NCBI GenBank assembly: GCA_036561085.1 | Contig: DATBPY010000061.1 | Span: forward strand, 1-28,780 | Origin: CAILHX01 sp036561085 | GTDB lineage: Bacteria > Pseudomonadota > Gammaproteobacteria > Burkholderiales > Methylophilaceae | Reading direction: 5' to 3' | Length of the DNA stretch: 28,780 nucleotides | In this document: one piece after another, positions 1 through 8,461 of the stretch | Position numbering within the stretch: the stretch's first letter is position 1 | Layout of the letters: the number at the start of each line of letters is the position of its first letter | Translations under genes and position numbers: made by a program | Notes under the pieces: model-generated | Databases searched by the model: none | Seen by the model: the letters and a program-made list of their open reading frames with translations, nothing else | Told to the model about the DNA's origin: nothing

Positions 1-1695
1 GCGACTTTTGATGCCTGTGTGCGTTATCTCAAGGAAGACCCATGGGAACGCCTGAAGAAATTACGTAAAGCATTGCCTAACAGCCGCATCCAGATGCTGC
101 TGCGCGGGCAAAACCTGCTCGGCTATCGTCATTATTCAGATGATGTGGTACGCGCCTTTGTAAAGACCTCCGCCGATAACGGCGTGGACGTCTTCCGCAT
201 TTTCGATGCACTTAACGACATGCGTAATATCCGCGTATCGGTGGAAGCCGTAAAGAAAGTCGGCAAGCACGCCGAAGGCGCTATGAGCTATACCACCAGC
301 CCGGTACACGACATCCCCTATTTTGTCGGTTTGGCTAAAGAGATGGAAAGCATGGGCTGCGACACCATCGCCATTAAAGACATGGCCGGCCTGCTGACCC
401 CGAAAGCCACCACCGAGCTGGTCACGGCCCTACGCGCTGCGATCAAACTGCCTATCCACCTTCATAGCCATGCCACTTCCGGGCTGTCGGCCATGTGTTT
501 CCTGAAAGGCGTGGAAGCAGGCGCCACCATGCTGGATACCTGCAACTCGGCCTTCGGCGAAGGCGCAAGCCACCCTTCTACCGAAAGCATCATTGCCGCA
601 CTGCAAGGCACCGAATACGATACCGGCCTGAACCTGGCTGCGGTACAGGACATCACGGCCTATTTCCGCGAAGTGCGCAAGAAATACTGGCAGTACGAAA
701 GCGATTTCACCGGCGTAGATACACGGGTACTGGTGAACCAGGTACCTGGCGGCATGATCTCCAACCTGTCCAACCAGCTCAAGGAACAAGGCGCACTGAA
801 CCGCATGGACGAAGTGTTGGCAGAGATCCCGCGGGTACGTGAGGACTTAGGCTTTCCGCCTCTCGTCACGCCTACCTCGCAGATCGTCGGCACACAGGCA
901 GTACTGAATGTGCTGACCGGAGCGCGTTACAAATCCATCACCAACGAAGTCAAGAACTACCTAATGGGCCAGTACGGCAAGGCCCCCGGCCCGGTCAATG
1001 ACACTATTAAAAAATTGGCCGTGGGTGATGCAGAAGTCATCACCGTTCGTCCGGCAGACTTGCTGGAAGACGAAATGGGTAACCTGCGCGTGCAATGCGA
1101 AAGCCTGGCAAAGAGCGAAGAAGACGTGCTCACCTATGCCATGTTCCCGGACTTGGCGCAAACCTTCCTGCAAGAGCGCAACGCAGGTACACTCAAGGCC
1201 GAACCGCTGCTGCCCAAGGAGGCTGCCGCACCCTCGGCCGCCAGGTTCGCACCGAACGAATTCAATGTCACGCTGCATGGCGAAACTTTCCACATCAAGC
1301 TTACCGGCAGCGGCCACACAGGCGAAGAACAACGCCCGTTCTATGTGTCGGTGGATGGCGTTTCAGAAGAAGTCATCGTCGAAACCTTGAGCGAAGTCGA
1401 AGTTTCCGGCAACGGTCAGGGCGGCAGCAAGAAAAAAACCGCCTCGACCACCAAGAACGGCATCCGTCCTCGCCCCACGCATGAAGGCTGCGTCACTGCC
1501 GCCATGCCGGGTACTATCGTCGAAGTTAAGGTAAAGATCGGCGACAAGGTCAATGCAGGCGACGGCGCGCTGGTGATTGAAGCCATGAAGATGGAGAATG
1601 AGATACAGGCCACCAAAACCGGTGTAGTGATTGCTATCCATGTCAAAAAAGGCGACAGCGTCACGCCGGACGAAACCTTGATTGAAATCCAGTAA
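1..1695 (+). CDS. oadA: Biotin-dependent carboxyltransferase: oxaloacetate decarboxylase alpha / pyruvate carboxylase subunit B (5' truncated)
   Basis: The frame is open from base 1, so the true start lies upstream of the window; the GTG at 19 is internal. The visible part has the back half of the carboxyltransferase TIM barrel (LRGQNLLGYRHY, then AIKDMAGLLTPK with the active-site lysine, then HLHSHATSG with metal-binding histidines), the conserved PycB/OadA domain, and a C-terminal biotinyl domain. The biotinylation motif EAMKMENE has its lysine codon at 1588-1590. Known family members move carboxyl groups between biotin and pyruvate/oxaloacetate, either as the Na+-pumping decarboxylase alpha subunit or as subunit B of two-subunit pyruvate carboxylase. 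The partner gene (oadB/oadG or a biotin carboxylase) is not in the window, so the direction of the reaction is undecided. No oadB or oadG follows; the gene ends at a terminator, which mildly favours pyruvate carboxylase. Confidence 0.93.
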   Translation, partial: ATFDACVRYLKEDPWERLKKLRKALPNSRIQMLLRGQNLLGYRHYSDDVVRAFVKTSADNGVDVFRIFDALNDMRNIRVSVEAVKKVGKHAEGAMSYTTSPVHDIPYFVGLAKEMESMGCDTIAIKDMAGLLTPKATTELVTALRAAIKLPIHLHSHATSGLSAMCFLKGVEAGATMLDTCNSAFGEGASHPSTESIIAALQGTEYDTGLNLAAVQDITAYFREVRKKYWQYESDFTGVDTRVLVNQVPGGMISNLSNQLKEQGALNRMDEVLAEIPRVREDLGFPPLVTPTSQIVGTQAVLNVLTGARYKSITNEVKNYLMGQYGKAPGPVNDTIKKLAVGDAEVITVRPADLLEDEMGNLRVQCESLAKSEEDVLTYAMFPDLAQTFLQERNAGTLKAEPLLPKEAAAPSAARFAPNEFNVTLHGETFHIKLTGSGHTGEEQRPFYVSVDGVSEEVIVETLSEVEVSGNGQGGSKKKTASTTKNGIRPRPTHEGCVTAAMPGTIVEVKVKIGDKVNAGDGALVIEAMKMENEIQATKTGVVIAIHVKKGDSVTPDETLIEIQ

Positions 1696-1706
1696 CTTTA
1701 AAACAT

Positions 1707-1734
1707 AAAAAGGCCGATATTCGTCGGCCTTTTT
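1707..1734 (+). terminator. Intrinsic terminator after oadA
   Basis: An 11-bp perfect stem (1707-1717 with 1724-1734) has a 6-nt loop and a GC core GGCCGA/TCGGCC. The 3' arm ends in five T and is followed by more T-rich sequence. It lies 11 nt past the oadA stop. Because the A-run and T-run form part of the stem, it could act in both directions. Confidence 0.9.
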
Positions 1735-1746
1735 ATTGGTTTTTTC

Positions 1747-1752
1747 TATAAT
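1747..1752 (+). promoter_or_regulatory. Perfect -10 hexamer TATAAT in front of yceF
   Basis: TATAAT ends 6 nt before the yceF ATG at 1759. A start site about 7 nt downstream of the hexamer would fall on or next to the ATG. No convincing -35 hexamer lies 16-18 nt upstream, because that stretch is the oadA terminator stem. The promoter assignment therefore rests on the -10 match and position alone. Confidence 0.4.
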
Positions 1753-1758
1753 CTACTC

Positions 1759-2334
1759 ATGAACCTCATCCTCGCCTCCTCATCTATTTACCGGCGCGAA
1801 CTACTGGAACGCCTGCAATTACCATTCACTGTAGTGTCGCCGCAGGTCGATGAAACGCCCTTGGCAGGCGAATCCCCCGAAGTCACCGCGCTACGCCTTG
1901 CCCAAGAAAAGGCCAGGAAAGTCGCCGCAAATCATCAGGATGCGCTGATCATAGGTTGCGACCAGGTTGCCATGCTCGACGACATGCAGCTAGGTAAGCC
2001 GTTGACCCATGATAATGCCGTCAAACAACTCAGCATGATGCGTGGTCGTACCGTCACCTTTCACAGCGCCCTGTGCCTTTACAATCGCGCCGCCCAACGC
2101 ATGCAAGCGGAAGTGGTAGCCTACGAAGTCAGATTCCGCCACCTGAGCGACGTACAGATAGAGAGTTATTTGCTCAAAGAGCAACCCTACCACTGCGCCG
2201 GCAGTGCCAAATCCGAAGGGCTGGGTATCGCGCTGATCGAATGGATGCACGGCGATGATCCCAACGCCCTGATAGGCCTGCCGCTGATCGCTCTTATTAA
2301 CATGCTCAATAACGAAGGCGTTTCAGTTATTTAA
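1759..2334 (+). CDS. yceF: Maf family 7-methyl-GTP pyrophosphatase (YceF type)
   Basis: The 191-aa protein starts LILASSSIYRRELLERL, the Maf signature. VDETP (about 31-35), EVTALRLAQEKARKVA, GCDQVAML (about 72-79), GKPLT and HCAGSAKSEG follow the E. coli YceF pattern more closely than that of the dTTP/UTP-specific YhdE branch. Family members hydrolyse non-canonical or modified nucleoside triphosphates, YceF preferring m7GTP, in the cytoplasm as a house-cleaning activity. The start is fixed because the conserved LILAS motif begins at residue 3. No Shine-Dalgarno sequence precedes the ATG, and a TATAAT box sits 6 nt upstream (see findings). It lies between the oadA terminator and the DUF4139 gene on the same strand. 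Confidence 0.93.
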   Translation: MNLILASSSIYRRELLERLQLPFTVVSPQVDETPLAGESPEVTALRLAQEKARKVAANHQDALIIGCDQVAMLDDMQLGKPLTHDNAVKQLSMMRGRTVTFHSALCLYNRAAQRMQAEVVAYEVRFRHLSDVQIESYLLKEQPYHCAGSAKSEGLGIALIEWMHGDDPNALIGLPLIALINMLNNEGVSVI

Positions 2335-2371
2335 TAACTTTTCCGCTTACTTGCGGTCAACGTAACATAAT

Positions 2372-2388
2372 GGCATCCGCCGGATGCC
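2372..2388 (+). other. Short GC-rich stem-loop between yceF and the DUF4139 gene
   Basis: GGCATCC (2372-2378) pairs with GGATGCC (2382-2388) across a 3-nt loop, followed by the T/C-rich run TATTCTTTCTAT. It lies 37 nt past the yceF stop and 27 nt before the next start. It could be a weak terminator or attenuator; the T tract is interrupted. Confidence 0.4.
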
Positions 2389-2414
2389 TATTCTTTCTAT
2401 TACGGAGCCCTCGC

Positions 2415-3857
2415 ATGCCACTCTTCTCGCCGCGCCTGATCTCTATCCTGCTGCTGTCTGCCCTTCCTTGCACCGTAATGGCGGCAGAAGAGTCCCGCAG
2501 CACTTTGCAAGATCAGCAATCCGTTGCAGTCACTATCTATAACGACAATCTGGCATTGGTAAAAGATCAGCGCCGTATCACTCTCAACAGCGGGGCTAAT
2601 AGCTTGGCTTTCCGTGACGTGAGTGCCCTGATACGCCCGGAGACGGCATTATTACGTAGTATTTCCTCCCCCGGAAAGCTATCTGTAATAGAACAGAATT
2701 TCGATTTCGATCTGCTGACTCCAGAAAAGTTGTTGGAAAAATATGTGGGTAAGACGGTAAGCGTGATTAAAACCAACCCTGCCACTGGTGCCGAGACTAC
2801 AGAGCAAGCACAGGTGCTATCGGCTAATAACGGCTTGGTATTAAAAATGGCGAACCGCATAGAAACCGGGATTCCGGGGCGCATCGTATACCCGGATGTT
2901 CCGGCTAATCTGCGCGACCGCCCTACTCTGGTAATGTCGTTGCAGAACAACGGCGCGGCGCAACAGGATGTCGAACTCAGTTATCTCACCGCAGGGTTAG
3001 GCTGGAAGGCCGATTACGTGGCCGAGATGAATGCGGCTGACGACAAATTGGATCTGTCCGGGTGGGTGACGCTGACCAATACCAGCGGCACCAGCTACCG
3101 GAACGCAAAGCTGCAACTGGTGGCTGGTGATGTCAACCGCGTCCAGGAACAGATACGCCCTATGCGTTCGATGGCGAAAACAGACATGGTAATGGCTGCA
3201 GAGGCACCACGCATGGCCGAGGAGTCGCTGCTGGAATATCATCTTTACACGCTTGATCGCCCTACCAGCATCGCCGAAAATCAAACCAAGCAGGTAGCTT
3301 TGCTCTCTGCCAGCCAAGTACCCGTGAGCAAGGAGTTAGTGCTCAAAGGCAGCGATTATTATTATCAAGGCAGCTACGGCGATCTCGGTCAGAAGATGAA
3401 AGTAGGCGTATTCGTAGAGTTCGAGAATAAGGAAAGCGCCAAGCTGGGCATGCCTTTGCCCAAAGGCATCATTCGCGTCTACAAGAGAGATGCCGCGGGT
3501 AATGCGCAGTTCGTGGGCGAAGATAATATCGACCACACCCCCAGGAACGAGAAAGTACGCTTGAAACTGGGTGATTCCTTCGATGTGACTGCAGACAAGA
3601 AGCAAACGGATTTCAAAAAACTGCCCAATCCGGCAAAAGGCAATGCTTTATTCGAAAGCGCTTATGAGATCGTGTTGAAGAATGCCAGGAAAGAGGCGGT
3701 TACCGTCACGGTGCAGGAGCCTGTTCCCGGTGATTGGAAGATACTGAAAACCAGTCATGAATATGCCAAAGTCAGCAGCAATACTGCAGTTTGGCACATC
3801 ACCATACCCGCAGAAGGTTCAACTACCCTCTCCTATCGAGTCCAGGTGAAGTATTAG
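2415..3857 (+). CDS. Secreted DUF4139 domain-containing protein
   Basis: The 480-aa protein has a clear Sec signal peptide (MPLFSPRLISILLLSALP, likely cleavage after TVMA). A beta-rich N-terminal region (VAVTIYNDNLALVKDQRR) is followed by the DUF4139 core, recognisable from GLGWKADYVAEMN, LSGWVTLTNTSGTSYRNAKLQLVAGDVN and the C-terminal VTVQEPVPGDWKIL. I chose the ATG at 2415 because GGAG sits 7 nt upstream and the signal peptide begins there; an in-frame ATG at 2370 would add 15 residues before it and has no ribosome site. DUF4139 proteins are widespread, exported and functionally undefined; some are called mucoidy-inhibitor-like. The gene is convergent with rnhB and their ends overlap by 4 nt. 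The role is unknown and periplasmic location is inferred. Confidence 0.85.
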   Translation: MPLFSPRLISILLLSALPCTVMAAEESRSTLQDQQSVAVTIYNDNLALVKDQRRITLNSGANSLAFRDVSALIRPETALLRSISSPGKLSVIEQNFDFDLLTPEKLLEKYVGKTVSVIKTNPATGAETTEQAQVLSANNGLVLKMANRIETGIPGRIVYPDVPANLRDRPTLVMSLQNNGAAQQDVELSYLTAGLGWKADYVAEMNAADDKLDLSGWVTLTNTSGTSYRNAKLQLVAGDVNRVQEQIRPMRSMAKTDMVMAAEAPRMAEESLLEYHLYTLDRPTSIAENQTKQVALLSASQVPVSKELVLKGSDYYYQGSYGDLGQKMKVGVFVEFENKESAKLGMPLPKGIIRVYKRDAAGNAQFVGEDNIDHTPRNEKVRLKLGDSFDVTADKKQTDFKKLPNPAKGNALFESAYEIVLKNARKEAVTVTVQEPVPGDWKILKTSHEYAKVSSNTAVWHITIPAEGSTTLSYRVQVKY

Positions 3858-4411
3858 AGGTATTTCTTTACCGGTGCATAGCTACGCCTATGTATAGGCG
3901 AAACTCCATGCGCTGCTAGGGCCGCCAGATGTATAGGCACAGGATACCCTTTGTGGCGGTCAAAGCCGTAATTCGGGTATTGCACGTGCAGTTGCAACAT
4001 TTCTGCGTCGCGGGCGGTTTTAGCAAGTATGGAAGCCGCTGATATCTCCTGCACCTTGCTGTCGCCTTGGACGATGGCTTGCGATGCAATGGAAATCTTC
4101 GGGCAGTAAGTCCCGTCAACCAGCACCTGTGTAGGCAACACCGATAAACCTTCCACTGCCCGCTTCATTGCCAGCAGGCTGGCTTGCAGGATATTGATGG
4201 TATCGATCTCCTCCACACTGGCGGAAGCGATACACCATGCCACGGCATGCTGCTTGATAAGCAAAGCCAGCATGTCGCGCTTCTTTTCCGAGAGCTTTTT
4301 AGAGTCTGCCAGCCCGAAGATAGGATATTGCGGGTTAAGGATCACCGCCGCGGCAAACACGGCCCCAGCTAAAGGGCCGCGACCGGCCTCATCCACGCCG
4401 CAGATCATCAT
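3854..4411 (-). CDS. rnhB: Ribonuclease HII
   Basis: The 185-aa protein carries the full type 2 RNase H signature: GVDEAGRGPLAGAV with D7 and E8, D99 in VLVDGTY, and D117 in GDSKVQEISAASILAKTARD, the four metal-binding acids. HKGYPVPIHL near the end is the usual substrate-binding stretch. It cleaves the RNA strand of RNA-DNA hybrids and nicks at single ribonucleotides left in DNA. It is the last gene of the lpx cluster, 25 nt after lpxB, the usual place for it in proteobacteria. The first of two adjacent ATGs is used; the ribosome site is weak. Its 3' end overlaps that of the convergent DUF4139 gene. Confidence 0.96.
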   Translation of the reverse strand: MMICGVDEAGRGPLAGAVFAAAVILNPQYPIFGLADSKKLSEKKRDMLALLIKQHAVAWCIASASVEEIDTINILQASLLAMKRAVEGLSVLPTQVLVDGTYCPKISIASQAIVQGDSKVQEISAASILAKTARDAEMLQLHVQYPNYGFDRHKGYPVPIHLAALAAHGVSPIHRRSYAPVKKYL

Positions 4412-4436
4412 ATATGGTGGCTCGCGCTAGCAAACA

Positions 4437-5573
4437 TCATGCAAGCTGACTCAAGATCGCATCTGCGGCTTTCTCTGCATTGTTCTGCTGCAAAGCCAGA
4501 TGGATGGTGGTGTATTCCTTTTTCAACTCAGTGATCCTTTTGCGGTCGAATATCAGTTGCAATAACTCGTCAGCCAGTGCTTCCGGCGTCGCTTGATCCT
4601 GCAAAAGCTCTGGCACGATGAATTTTCCTGCAATGATATTGGGTAACCCGACCCATGGCAGATACCCCATACGCTTCATCAACGGCCAACTCATTCGTGA
4701 CATGCGGTAAGCGATGACCATGGGACATTTGATCAAGGCGGCCTCCAGCGTGGCCGTACCGGAAGCCACAAGAGCGCCGTCGGCAGCCGCAAGCGCCTTC
4801 TGCGCGTGTCCGAACAATAAATTGAAACGGACATCGAAGGCTTGGTTACGCATGATCGCCAATTCAAACTTGGTGCGGGTTTCGCGACTGACCAAGGGCA
4901 CCAGGAATAACGCATTGGGCACATCCTGATTGATACGCATGGCGGTTTTAACAAACAGATCGGCCATGTAGTCCAACTCGCTTTGCCTGCTACCCGGAAG
5001 CAATGCGATCACATGGCCTTCGTCGGATATCTGTAATTCTGCACGCATCAGCGCTTTGTCCGACTTTAACGGGATCACATCGGCCAAAGGATGCCCGACA
5101 TAAGTCGCATTTACGCCGGCCTCTTCATATAGCGGTTTTTCGAACGGGAACAGGCATAGCACTTGATCGACCGCACGCTTAATGGTTTTAATCCGCTTCC
5201 TGCGCCAGGCCCATATCGAAGGACTGACGTAATGGATGGTTTTAATACCCTTGCGACGTAGCTTTTGCTCCAGCCCCAGATTGAAATCAGGCGCATCTAT
5301 GCCGATGAATAGATCGGGCGGGTTTTGTAGAAAATATTTGATCAGGTCGCTACGTATCTTGCGTATACCCAGGTAATGACGCAGCACCTCGAAATATCCC
5401 CGCACCGCCAGCCTCTCCATGGAAAACATGGTCTTGGCACCGGCGGCCATCATCTTGGGGCCTGCAATACCGATGAATTCAAGATCAGACCGGCGCTGCT
5501 TGAGTGCCGCGATCAGATGACTACCCAGCAGATCACCGGAGGCTTCTCCGGCTACGATTCCTATGGTCGGCAT
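4437..5573 (-). CDS. lpxB: Lipid-A-disaccharide synthase
   Basis: The 378-aa protein (about family length) starts MPTIGIVAGEASGDLLGSHL, the LpxB N-terminal motif. It continues with FIGIAGPKMMAAG, GIDAPDFNLGLE, YVSPSIWAWRRKRI and VGHPLADVIP, then the GT19 C-terminal donor-binding region LLPGSRQSEL and ASGTATLEAAL. It joins UDP-2,3-diacylglucosamine and lipid X to form the beta-1,6 disaccharide of lipid A at the inner face of the inner membrane. It lies 18 nt after lpxA and 25 nt before rnhB. The gene has no anomalies. Confidence 0.97.
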   Translation of the reverse strand: MPTIGIVAGEASGDLLGSHLIAALKQRRSDLEFIGIAGPKMMAAGAKTMFSMERLAVRGYFEVLRHYLGIRKIRSDLIKYFLQNPPDLFIGIDAPDFNLGLEQKLRRKGIKTIHYVSPSIWAWRRKRIKTIKRAVDQVLCLFPFEKPLYEEAGVNATYVGHPLADVIPLKSDKALMRAELQISDEGHVIALLPGSRQSELDYMADLFVKTAMRINQDVPNALFLVPLVSRETRTKFELAIMRNQAFDVRFNLLFGHAQKALAAADGALVASGTATLEAALIKCPMVIAYRMSRMSWPLMKRMGYLPWVGLPNIIAGKFIVPELLQDQATPEALADELLQLIFDRKRITELKKEYTTIHLALQQNNAEKAADAILSQLA

Positions 5574-5591
5574 GGTGGTACGAAAAGTTAG

Positions 5592-6374
5592 TTAGCGAAT
5601 GATTCCACGTGTGGAGATATCAAGAAAGTCCAATAGGATCTTTATATCTGCACATTCTTTCACCTGCTCAGCCAATGCAGTCTTGGCCTGTTCTAATGTT
5701 AATCCATTACGATACAGCGTCTTATATGCGCGTTTTATCGCCGCGATGCTTGCTGGCGCAAAATTGCGCCGCTTCAACCCCTCGGAGTTGATGCCATGCG
5801 GAGCAGCATCATATCCAGCAGCCGTCACATATGGCGGCACATCCTTGAATACCACAGTGCCCACAGCCGTGATGACATGTGCACCTATCTTACAGAACTG
5901 GTGGATCAGCGTGAACCCGCCAAGTATGGCGTGATCCTGCAGATGCACATGACCCGCTAGCGAGGTATTATTGGCAAGTATGGTGTGGTTGCCCACCTGG
6001 CAATCGTGGGCGATATGCACATAGGCCATGATCCAGTTATCGTCGCCTATCCTTGTTACCCCGGCATCCTGCACCGTGCCGCGGTTAAGGGTGCAGAATT
6101 CGCGTATGGTATTGCGGTCGCCGATCTCCAGACGTGTAGGTTCGCCTGCGTATTTCTTGTCTTGCGGCGCTGCGCCTAGCGAGGCGAATTGATAGATTTG
6201 ATTATCTTTGCCTATGCTGGTGGGGCCTTCAATGATCACATGCGCGCCTATCGTGGTCCCTTCACCGACAACGACATCGGCACCGATGATGGAATAAGCG
6301 CCGACTTCTACATTTTTTGCCAGTTTTGCATCCGGGCTGATGATTGCCGTGGGGTGTATCTTGGTGTCAGCCAT
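5592..6374 (-). CDS. lpxA: Acyl-ACP:UDP-N-acetylglucosamine O-acyltransferase
   Basis: The 260-aa protein is a left-handed beta-helix built from hexapeptide repeats (from about residue 7 to 190). It has the LpxA active-site stretch AYVHIAHDCQVGNH, where the second histidine (about H123) matches the catalytic base of the E. coli enzyme. The GGFTLIHQFCKIG segment and a helical C-terminal domain (GLKRRNFAPASIAAIKRAYK) follow. It catalyses the first step of lipid A synthesis. The ATG start places HPTAIISPDAKL in register with family members. fabZ lies 22 nt upstream and lpxB 18 nt downstream, the standard lpxD-fabZ-lpxA-lpxB order. Confidence 0.97.
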   Translation of the reverse strand: MADTKIHPTAIISPDAKLAKNVEVGAYSIIGADVVVGEGTTIGAHVIIEGPTSIGKDNQIYQFASLGAAPQDKKYAGEPTRLEIGDRNTIREFCTLNRGTVQDAGVTRIGDDNWIMAYVHIAHDCQVGNHTILANNTSLAGHVHLQDHAILGGFTLIHQFCKIGAHVITAVGTVVFKDVPPYVTAAGYDAAPHGINSEGLKRRNFAPASIAAIKRAYKTLYRNGLTLEQAKTALAEQVKECADIKILLDFLDISTRGIIR

Positions 6375-6396
6375 AGCTTGATTAGTATAGCCTCTG

Positions 6397-6843
6397 TTAT
6401 TTGATCATCTTCAGGGTACATAGCAGATCGGCTTCTGCCACGATCACATTATCTACCAGCGCCTGGCCGTTATATTTCCAGATACCGCGCATGATGCGGT
6501 CTATTTTCACTTTCAGTATGAGCTGGTCGCCCGGAGTCACAGGTCGTTTGAACCGCACATTATCGATACCGGCAAAATAATAGACCGAGTCGTCGGAAGG
6601 CTTGCTGCCCATGGTCTTGAACGATAGCACCGCCGCAGCTTGCGCCATGGCTTCTACCACCAGCACGCCAGGCATCACCGGGTAATAGCTGAAATGTCCG
6701 GGAAAGAACGGTTCGTTGATGGTCACATTTTTGACGGCAACGATCTCTTTGCCTTCTTCCAGAGAGATCACACGATCCACCAACAAAAAAGGATAGCGAT
6801 GAGGCAGGTAATTCAGAATTTCATGGATGTCCATACTGCTCAT
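6397..6843 (-). CDS. fabZ: (3R)-hydroxyacyl-ACP dehydratase
   Basis: The 148-aa hot-dog-fold protein has LPHRYPFLLVDRV near the start. The catalytic histidine (H50) lies in FFPGHF and the catalytic glutamate (E64) in PVMPGVLVVEAMAQ. It removes water from 3-hydroxyacyl-ACP in fatty acid elongation and competes with LpxA and LpxD for the same 3-hydroxyacyl-ACP pool, which explains its place between their genes. The ATG overlaps the lpxD stop by 4 nt (ATGA arrangement), implying translational coupling. An alternative ATG three codons in (MDIHEIL) would also fit. Confidence 0.97.
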   Translation of the reverse strand: MSSMDIHEILNYLPHRYPFLLVDRVISLEEGKEIVAVKNVTINEPFFPGHFSYYPVMPGVLVVEAMAQAAAVLSFKTMGSKPSDDSVYYFAGIDNVRFKRPVTPGDQLILKVKIDRIMRGIWKYNGQALVDNVIVAEADLLCTLKMIK

Positions 6844-7892
6844 GTTTTACTTCCCTTCAATTTGAGAATTTCCTGTTCCAGTTCTTTAACATGCTTCGCC
6901 AGAGTTTCCAGTTGTCGAACCCTGGCAGCCGTTTTAAGCCATTGCTCATGTTCCTGAAACGGCATAAGCGCAGTATAAGTACCCATTTTGTTAATAGACC
7001 GCGTAATCATGCTGCCGGGAGAGATGGTTACCTTGTCGGCGATCTCAAGATGCCCCAATATCATCGCAGCGCCGCCGATTTTACAGTGTTTACCGATCCG
7101 TGCACTTCCCGCGATGCCTACACACCCTGCAATCACGGTGTGGGCTCCGATGTGGCAGTTATGCGCGACCTGCACCAGATTATCTATCTTGACGCCCATT
7201 TCTATAATGGTGTCGTCCAAAGCGCCCCTATCTATCGTGGAATTGGCACCGATCTCCACATCGTTACCAATGATGACGCGCCCGATTTGCGGTATTTTAA
7301 CCCATGCGCCGGCTTCTCCTGCATAGCCAAAGCCATCCGCACCAATGACCACGCCAGAATGGACGATACAATTATTACCGATTTCACACCCGTGATAGAT
7401 GCTGACGTTTGCATGCAGCGTGCTTGCGGCACCAATAGCAACGCGCTCTCCAACATAACAGTTGGGGCCTATCACTGCGTTCTCTGCTATTACTGCACCG
7501 TGGCCGATAACAGTATTTGCGCCGATGCTGGCGCTATCCGCAACGCTGGCACCCTTGGCGATGGATGCGCTGGATGCGATGCCGGGCGTCACATTTACCG
7601 GTGGGTTGAAAATCGCAGAGACTTTTGCGAACGCGGCATACGGGTTATTGACGACGATACGCGGTAGATCAGTGGCAGTAGCGTGGTCAGCGGCGATCAG
7701 TACTGCGCCTGCAGACGTTTTTTCCAATACCGGGATATATTTGGCATCGCCAAGGAAAGCGATCTCGCTCGCCTTGGCATGCATGAGAGAGGCAACCTGG
7801 GTGATCACTACCCCGCTATCACTTATTACCTCGCCGTCCAGCCATGCAGCAATCTCTGGAAGAGTAAAAGAGGTGGGGTTTCCGGAATCCAT
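6840..7892 (-). CDS. lpxD: UDP-3-O-(3-hydroxyacyl)glucosamine N-acyltransferase
   Basis: The 350-aa protein has an N-terminal uridine-binding domain (FTLPEIAAWLDGEVI to about residue 100), then a long hexapeptide-repeat beta-helix (IGANTVIGHGAVI, IGNNCIVHSGVVIGADGFGYA). The catalytic histidine motif is VQVAHNCHIGAHTVIAGC, with about H244 as base. A basic C-terminal helix (KHVKELEQEILKLKGSK) ends the chain. It adds the second acyl chain in lipid A synthesis. skp lies 26 nt upstream and fabZ overlaps its end. No strong ribosome site precedes the ATG; AGGA sits rather far upstream. Confidence 0.96.
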   Translation of the reverse strand: MDSGNPTSFTLPEIAAWLDGEVISDSGVVITQVASLMHAKASEIAFLGDAKYIPVLEKTSAGAVLIAADHATATDLPRIVVNNPYAAFAKVSAIFNPPVNVTPGIASSASIAKGASVADSASIGANTVIGHGAVIAENAVIGPNCYVGERVAIGAASTLHANVSIYHGCEIGNNCIVHSGVVIGADGFGYAGEAGAWVKIPQIGRVIIGNDVEIGANSTIDRGALDDTIIEMGVKIDNLVQVAHNCHIGAHTVIAGCVGIAGSARIGKHCKIGGAAMILGHLEIADKVTISPGSMITRSINKMGTYTALMPFQEHEQWLKTAARVRQLETLAKHVKELEQEILKLKGSKT

Positions 7893-7918
7893 TTGGGGTG
7901 GAAACGTCCTAACCCGGA

Positions 7919-8428
7919 TTATTTCTTACCCAGAGATTTCAATACCTTATCGGTAATATCCACTTTTTTGCTGGAATAAGCGACACCGCCATAGATCACC
8001 AGATCGTAACCATCAGCCTCGGCAACAGCAGTTACCGCCTTGTTGATCTTGTCCTGGATAGCTGCCAGCTCTTCATTCTTGCGCAGGTTGGCATCTTCGC
8101 GTAATTCGCGTTGTTTACGCTGAAAGTCGATCTTCATATTGGAAAGATCGCGCTCCTTATTTTGCCTATCGCTTTCAGACATGGTCAGACTATCTTTATC
8201 CAATGCCGTTTCGCGATCTTTTATTTGTCTGGCCATCTTTTCCAGATCCTGCTGGCGTGCGCTAAACTCTTTTTCCAACTTTTTGCCGCTTTCTGCAGTC
8301 TGTGGCGCATCCTTAAGTATCTGCTCGACATTCACAAAAGCGAACTTAACATCACCTGCAGCGGAAAACGCCGCAGTAGTAAACAAAAACAGGCTAGCAG
8401 CCAATATCAAATGCAACAACTTGTTCAA
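7919..8428 (-). CDS. skp: Periplasmic chaperone Skp/OmpH
   Basis: The 169-aa protein has a Sec signal peptide (about residues 1-23, cleaved near AFSA), then VKFAFVNVEQILKD, a charged coiled-coil hairpin (about 45-125, rich in K, E, Q and R), and a short C-terminal strand region. This matches the Skp trimer that holds unfolded outer-membrane proteins on their way to BamA. The start codon is TTG at 8426-8428, supported by AGGAG 7 nt upstream and by the signal peptide beginning there. It sits between bamA and lpxD as in E. coli. Similarity is by architecture plus short motifs, normal for this divergent family. Confidence 0.93.
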   Translation of the reverse strand: MNKLLHLILAASLFLFTTAAFSAAGDVKFAFVNVEQILKDAPQTAESGKKLEKEFSARQQDLEKMARQIKDRETALDKDSLTMSESDRQNKERDLSNMKIDFQRKQRELREDANLRKNEELAAIQDKINKAVTAVAEADGYDLVIYGGVAYSSKKVDITDKVLKSLGKK

Positions 8429-8461
8429 TTCAATTCTCCTAATAAAAATTAAAACCCGGAA

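Noticed and set aside
6891..7667. A 258-codon open frame on the + strand opposite lpxD
   Set aside because: It is antisense to a complete, conserved lpxD, has no recognisable motif and a composition rich in C, H and D typical of a shadow frame.
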